A stretch of DNA of 64,000 nucleotides from positions 10,197,486 through 10,261,485 of the forward strand of contig NC_030858.1 in the NCBI RefSeq assembly GCF_000208745.1, in the 5' to 3' direction. Position 1 is the first letter of the stretch; each line of letters opens with the position of its first letter. A program made the position numbers and the translations under genes. Source of the DNA: Theobroma cacao. Taxonomy: Eukaryota > Streptophyta > Magnoliopsida > Malvales > Malvaceae. Shown one piece after another: positions 59,301 to 64,000 of the stretch. Below the pieces are notes generated by a model. That model was not told where the DNA came from, searched no databases, and saw only the letters and a list, made by a program, of their open reading frames with translations.

Positions 59301-60358
59301 AGGAAACTGGGTAGAGTTCATACTTGAAACAAGTTACAAATGTTTTTTGTCTTACATGATAAAGGGTTTCTAATTAATTATAAAAGAAAGAAAAAAATTT
59401 CTGTTTTAAATTATTTGATTGTGATGAAAAGAGAGAGAGAGGGAGAGAGTATTTTGAAAATAATTGAATCGAACATAACTAATCCACTCGAGCCTCTACA
59501 TGCAACTTTTGTGCTGGCATATTAAATATTTGACATAATAGTGCTAATGCCTACGTACACAATGTTGAAATGCACCGCCCCCGATTTATATCCTAAACTA
59601 ATATAATGTTGCCATGTTTATGGGAAAAAACAACACTATTTTCTGCTTGCTTTTTCCTCTACTTGTTTCCTAAAGAGTTTAAAATGGTTCTTTTCTTCTA
59701 TTTTTTTTAAATGTCTCAAAGTACTTGTACCTGCTAGCTTCGATATCAAAGAATTATTTGCCAGTTATTATAAATCAGAACTTGTTGGATTTTTTTTTTA
59801 AAAAAAGGGAGAAATCAAGGTATTTCTTTTTTATTTTTTGTCTGAAAAATCAAGGTATTGCCTGCGTTGTTAGACATGATTCGTGAATGGAAAGGTATGT
59901 GGCGTTCCTTAGGATTTCCAAGTGGCTGATGATCTCAGAAATTGTAAGACCAAGCCGAAACAGGCCACGTAATGACAATGTCAATGCCAATGCCATTGTC
60001 ACCTCACCTCAGTTCTCCCTTTTATTTTTGTTCAATGAAAATAACCATTTTGAATGAAAATAAGCCTTTCGTTATTGTCGGCAACAAGAGTGCAAATGCT
60101 TCCTTTCTTTTATGTTGCTTCAAAAAAAATCACCATTTATTTGTCCCAAGGCCCATTGATTTTAATAATCCGCAAATTGTTGTAGGGAGTTTTTGAGTAG
60201 GCGCATTAATTAGATAATTTTCTTATCTCTTCTACATGGTAAGTAACTCCCATATACTCTTCTTTTTCCTTTTTTTCAAAGGCAATGAGAATAATTTCAT
60301 ATATCATGAGTGAATTTGTCCCTAACTCAAAAACATCTGCAGGACCAAAACCCAGCGG
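56362..60358. other. Intergenic region upstream of ATL
   Basis: The first about 1.1 kb is the presumed promoter and 5' leader of ATL. It has GA-rich runs (56605-56635, 57210-57230), a known plant leader/promoter feature. Several frames of 60-84 codons exist (for example 57206-57460 on the minus strand) but show no domain, signal peptide or conserved motif. No mobile element was recognised between 57500 and 60358. A (GA)n run is at 59428-59448. Confidence 0.5.
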
Positions 60359-62129
60359 AGTGATAAATCTATTATATAGAGTTATTTTGATATATTTTGG
60401 ATGCTTAAATAGTTATATTTTTAAGATTTTAGATTCGGATTTTAGCATTTTAATTGTTTTTCTAATTTACGTTTAATTATATGTTGAGTAGTTAATTTAA
60501 ATTATTTTAGTTTAATTTTATATTAGTTTGTTTTAAATTACTTTAAGAGTAGTTATTCCTAATTTCTCTTATTACTTTTGTAGGAAATTTGATGACTAAA
60601 AGATCATTTGATGAAAATCTATGCAAGTATGGGGATGGCCTTATTTGTATATATTTCGGTATTTTGACCATATCTCCCTATAAAGAACTCCAAATTAGGT
60701 GATTCTTTGACCACTAGAATGTTAAAAGAAAGGGATACAACTTTTATGTTTACTACTTCACCTAGTTCTGACTCCATCATGGTCAAAATATTTGTCTAAA
60801 TCGGGGTACTGCAGTAGTATGCATAGATTGCACATGATGCGGTATTTGGCACACATCTTTTACTCAAAAAATTCAATTGACGTGATTCTTAAGCCATGGG
60901 AAAGTTAGGAGATAAAATCTTCTTGTTTACTACTTTGCCTAGTTCGAATCATATCAAGGTGAAAATTGTGTTGGAAGATGCTCGACTGCTGCAGTTCTGC
61001 ACAAGGCAATAAGGTGGAGGAAGGCCAAAGCGTTGGAAAACGAGGCAGCAACGCCAAGGAAGCCAAGGCTGCAGCACTGGAAAACAAGGCTGCAGTGTTG
61101 ATGAAAGGAAGCACACCATACATTTTCCCAAGGCTAGAGCGCCACGGGGTTAGGTGATTTTTCAAAAATAAAAATTTAACGTGATTATGGAAGTTAGGTT
61201 ACTTGGAGCCTATTTTAGGGACATTTTTCAGAGGTTTTAAGAGGAAGGCAGCAAGCAACTATTCTAGAGATTTGGAGCCAAGAACAAAGCAAGAAAACAA
61301 GAGAATTTGAGAGAGAATTGAGATTGCAAAGCTTCAACTCTTAGTTTCTTTCTCTACTCTTGTGTTTCTTTTATTTTCTTTGACTTGGATTCTTGACTAA
61401 ATTTCTTTGGATGTTGCTTTTATTAGATATTATGAGTTAAACTATTTTTCTAAGATTGTGGTAGATTTCAACATGTAGTTTGAATATTTGTTTCTCTTTT
61501 ATTTACTATGAGTGGGTGTAGTTTTGCTTATTCAAATCTATTCTTAATGCTTTAGATTGTTTGACCAACAATTAACTGATTTGTGAATTTAATTGAGATT
61601 TGACAGAGAGATTTTAGATTGGACTAAGGTTTGAATAGTATATGTTCACGTCACTTAAGTGATCTGATTCACAATTCAGGTAGACATACGCCAATTGCCA
61701 TATATTGCCAAATTAGAACACTAGCTTAATAAACCTTATTTAATTGGTTCCTATAGATATATAGTGACTCAATTAAGTTAGGTATTTGTGCAAGCATGTC
61801 AATGGAGACTTGTACATAGCTTTGGATTCTATGTTAGTAAAACACCCATGAATGTAAATAATAAGAGAAGTTGATATCAGATGAAATGTTAAATGAACTC
61901 ATAATCTTAGGTTTTAGTCTACTGTCTTTTCTAAATAATTTTAATTTCTGTTAGTTAACTTAGTGCTTGTTTTAATTAATTTTTTGAAAATTTTAGTTAC
62001 TTAAATAAGATTAATTTGTCATAAATTTTAATACTTAAAGATTTAAGAACAAATCTCTGTGAGAACGATATTCTTCTTCATCTCTATATTACTTGTTCGA
62101 TATGTATACTTATGTGTGCAAATTCAACA
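60359..62129 (+). repeat. Athila-type 5' LTR (about 1,771 bp)
   Basis: It starts agtgataaatctattatatagagtt (first TG eroded) and ends ...aattcaaca, immediately before a primer site. It matches, in reverse complement, the LTRs at 1346-2867 and 46690-48466. It contains an internal duplication of about 180 bp: the block tgtttactact-tcacctagttc at 60749 recurs at 60925. The 60-86-codon frames at 60905-61165 lie inside the LTR and are rejected. Confidence 0.85.
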
Positions 62130-62138
62130 AGAAGTTTT

Positions 62139-62151
62139 TGGCACCATTGCC
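62139..62151 (+). other. Primer binding site (tRNA-Asp type)
   Basis: tggcaccattgcc, preceded by tttt, is close to the TGGCGCCGTTGCC primer site of plant Athila/Tat elements. Confidence 0.8.
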
Positions 62152-62199
62152 TAAGATTTTGTTTTCTTTGTTATTTACTAATATTAAAATTTTACATAT

Positions 62200-63390
62200 T
62201 AGTCTTAATTTAAGTATTTTTTCTTTGTTTTGCAGTTGTGCTCAACTATTGTATGAGAAGAGCAAATAACTTGGAAACTACTCGTGTGATCCAAAAATTG
62301 AGCAAACATTTCGCAGATTTCGACTAGAGAATCAACAAGGTATTGCTCCAGTAAATACAATGGCTGATAGCAGGGTGAACAGCAAATCCAAAAGCATGTA
62401 GTAGTTGACAATCGTTGCTTAAGGGATTATGTTGTTCCTTTGGTAAAAGGAATTCCATCAAGCATCTGTAGGCTAGCTATTCAAGCAAATAATTTCAAGA
62501 TCAAGCCGGCTATAATCACCATGATTCAAACCTCAGTTTAGTTTGGGAGCCTTCCAAATGATGATCTCAATGGCCATATATCAAACTTCTTAGAGATTTG
62601 TGACACTTTCAAACATAATGGTGTCACATATGATGCAATTCATTTGAGGTTTTTTCCTTTCTCATTGAGCGGCTAGAGCATGGTTGAATACGTTCCCATA
62701 CTGGCTCAATAACAACATGGGATAATCTTGCTCAGAAATTCCTTGCTAAGTTCTTTCCTCCGACTAAGACAACGAAAATAAAGAATGATATCACGTCATT
62801 CATGTAGCAAGATTTTGAATCATTGTACGACACATGGGAAAGATACATAGAATTACTTCAGCGTTGTCCTCATCATGGTCTTCCAAAGTAGCTTTAAGTG
62901 TAAACTTTCTACAATGGTCTAAGTGGGCAAGTTCGAACCACCATTGATGCCGCTGCGAGAGGAGCTTTAATGGCTAAACCAATTGATGAGGCATACGCTT
63001 TGTTGGAGGAAATGGTTGCAACCAACTACCAATGGCCAACAAAATGAGCAATGCATAAGAGAGTAGCTGGAATTCATGATGTAAATGCATTTTCAACATT
63101 ATCCGCTCAAGTAGCTATTTTAACTAAAACTCTTGAATCTTTTGGTATAAATAGTGTGCAAAGTCCTTTTGTAGCTTGTGAGTATTGTGAAGATAATCAT
63201 GCAAGTTATCAATGTCTAAGCTCAACAGAGACAGTGCAATTTGTGGGGAATAGCCAACAAAATAACCTCTACTCTAACACTTACAACCCAAGGTAGAAGA
63301 ACTATCCAAACTTCTCTTGGGCCAATAATCAAGGATCTTCCTTAACTTCATGGACAAATGCACCTTCAGATTTCCAACAGCAACTTAAAT
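62200..63390 (+). pseudogene. Athila gag remnant
   Basis: Readable gag pieces on the plus strand include VVPLVKGIPSSICRLAIQAN near 62430, NDDLNGHISNFLEICDTFKH and NGVTYDAIHLRFFPFSLSG (62555-62680), AKPIDEAYALLEEMVATNY (62974-63030), and a last open block of 81 codons (63051-63296) with a C-x2-C-x3-H-x4-C finger, CEYCEDNHASYQC. The order and motifs are those of Athila-group Ty3/gypsy gag, which precedes protease and RT in intact members. Stops and frameshifts disable it, and the sequence is cut at about 63391. Confidence 0.82.
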
Positions 63391-64000
63391 GTCATGACCT
63401 GGAACTCCCATCGGGCCCATGACAACCGCCGCGATATCCCGATAGGCATTTATTACTCGGAATGCCGATCAGAACCCCGCAGGCTTAGCATCAGCTTCCG
63501 CATCTCCCCGGTGAGCGATAGTTATTAAATCTCGCATTTCAAGAAATCATAAGTCGTTTTCAAATCAAAACAATATAATATTATTTTCTAGCTTACATGG
63601 GCATTTTCGTCATTTTTCTTCGAAAATATCGAAACCCGCTAAAAACTTGGTGTGTGGGTGAAAAACCCATGTTTCATAATTAAAAGTAAATTTAGATGTC
63701 TAAAATAATTATTTGAAATGAAATTATAATTGTTTGAATAAAATAATAATATTCAATAAAATATTCTATTTTAAAAAAAAAATAATATTTATAGAGAAAT
63801 TCATAATTAATTTCTGTAGTGTAAAAGCTAAATATATTCATACGTACTTTAAAGCAGATAACTGAAGTATAAAATTACTTTTACAGTGACACGTGAGCCC
63901 CCAACTAACCAATAAGGTACGAGTCTGTGAAACTACAATTTTGTCGATGCAAAGCTAACTGAAGTCCTTGATGCAATCGGCTATCTACCGACTATCCCGA
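63391..64000 (+). repeat. Start of a further LTR-type element, runs off the window
   Basis: The Athila gag ends abruptly at ...caacttaaa and a compositionally different, GC-richer sequence begins tgtcatgacctggaactccc. A TG start and a sharp break in coding sequence suggest an inserted LTR element. The other end is not in the window, so no target duplication can be checked. Confidence 0.45.

Noticed and set aside
60905..61165. 86-codon minus-strand and 63-codon plus-strand frames
   Set aside because: They lie wholly inside an Athila LTR shared with two other copies in the window. They are Ala/Lys or Leu/Pro low-complexity with no conservation visible.

Overview
The window is nuclear DNA of a flowering plant, most likely a eudicot. 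It is AT-rich, its genes carry short exons with GT-AG introns, and about 60 percent of it is old, nested retrotransposon sequence. The families present are plant-typical: a VAN3-binding/FORKED-type DUF828-PH protein, a plant PIG-B mannosyltransferase, an ATL RING-H2 ligase, a CHX-type cation/H+ exchanger, and Athila, Sirevirus-like copia and L1-type elements. I cannot name the species from sequence alone.

Layout. 1-9.3 kb is a retroelement graveyard: the 3' end of a Sirevirus-like copia, an Athila-type LTR, a gag-bearing Ty3/gypsy remnant with a minisatellite, and a copia gag/integrase remnant on the minus strand. 9.3-13.2 kb is genic: an eight-exon VAN3-binding-like gene (+) and, convergent with it, a small single-exon gene with an atypical HLH domain (-). 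14.1-17.7 kb holds a hAT-like non-autonomous element with TTAGGG-type repeats, a perfect 84-bp tandem duplication and a possible second TIR element. 18.2-22.7 kb is an apparently intact eight-exon PIG-B gene (-). 23.3-30.05 kb is one nearly full-length but decayed LINE (+). 30.1-33.0 kb is a truncated copia (-).

33.4-44.05 kb is the most striking part. A CHX gene is split in its N-terminal transmembrane region by a 7.8-kb copia element, which is itself interrupted by a solo LTR of another copia family with a perfect 5-bp target duplication. The host gene is also broken by stops and frameshifts. 45.6-52.25 kb is a second nest, an Athila 3' end inserted in a copia LTR with the intervening copia pol missing. 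54.9-56.4 kb is an intact intronless ATL gene (-). 60.4-63.4 kb is an Athila 5' LTR, tRNA-Asp-type primer site and decayed gag, cut at 63,391 by what looks like the start of another LTR running off the window.

Three protein-coding genes look functional: VAN3-binding-like, PIG-B and ATL. A fourth, the HLH protein, is plausible. They are separate transcription units with no shared pathway evident; membrane trafficking, GPI-anchor synthesis, ubiquitination and transcriptional regulation are their respective family roles. No bacterial-type system, CRISPR array, rRNA or tRNA gene was recognised.
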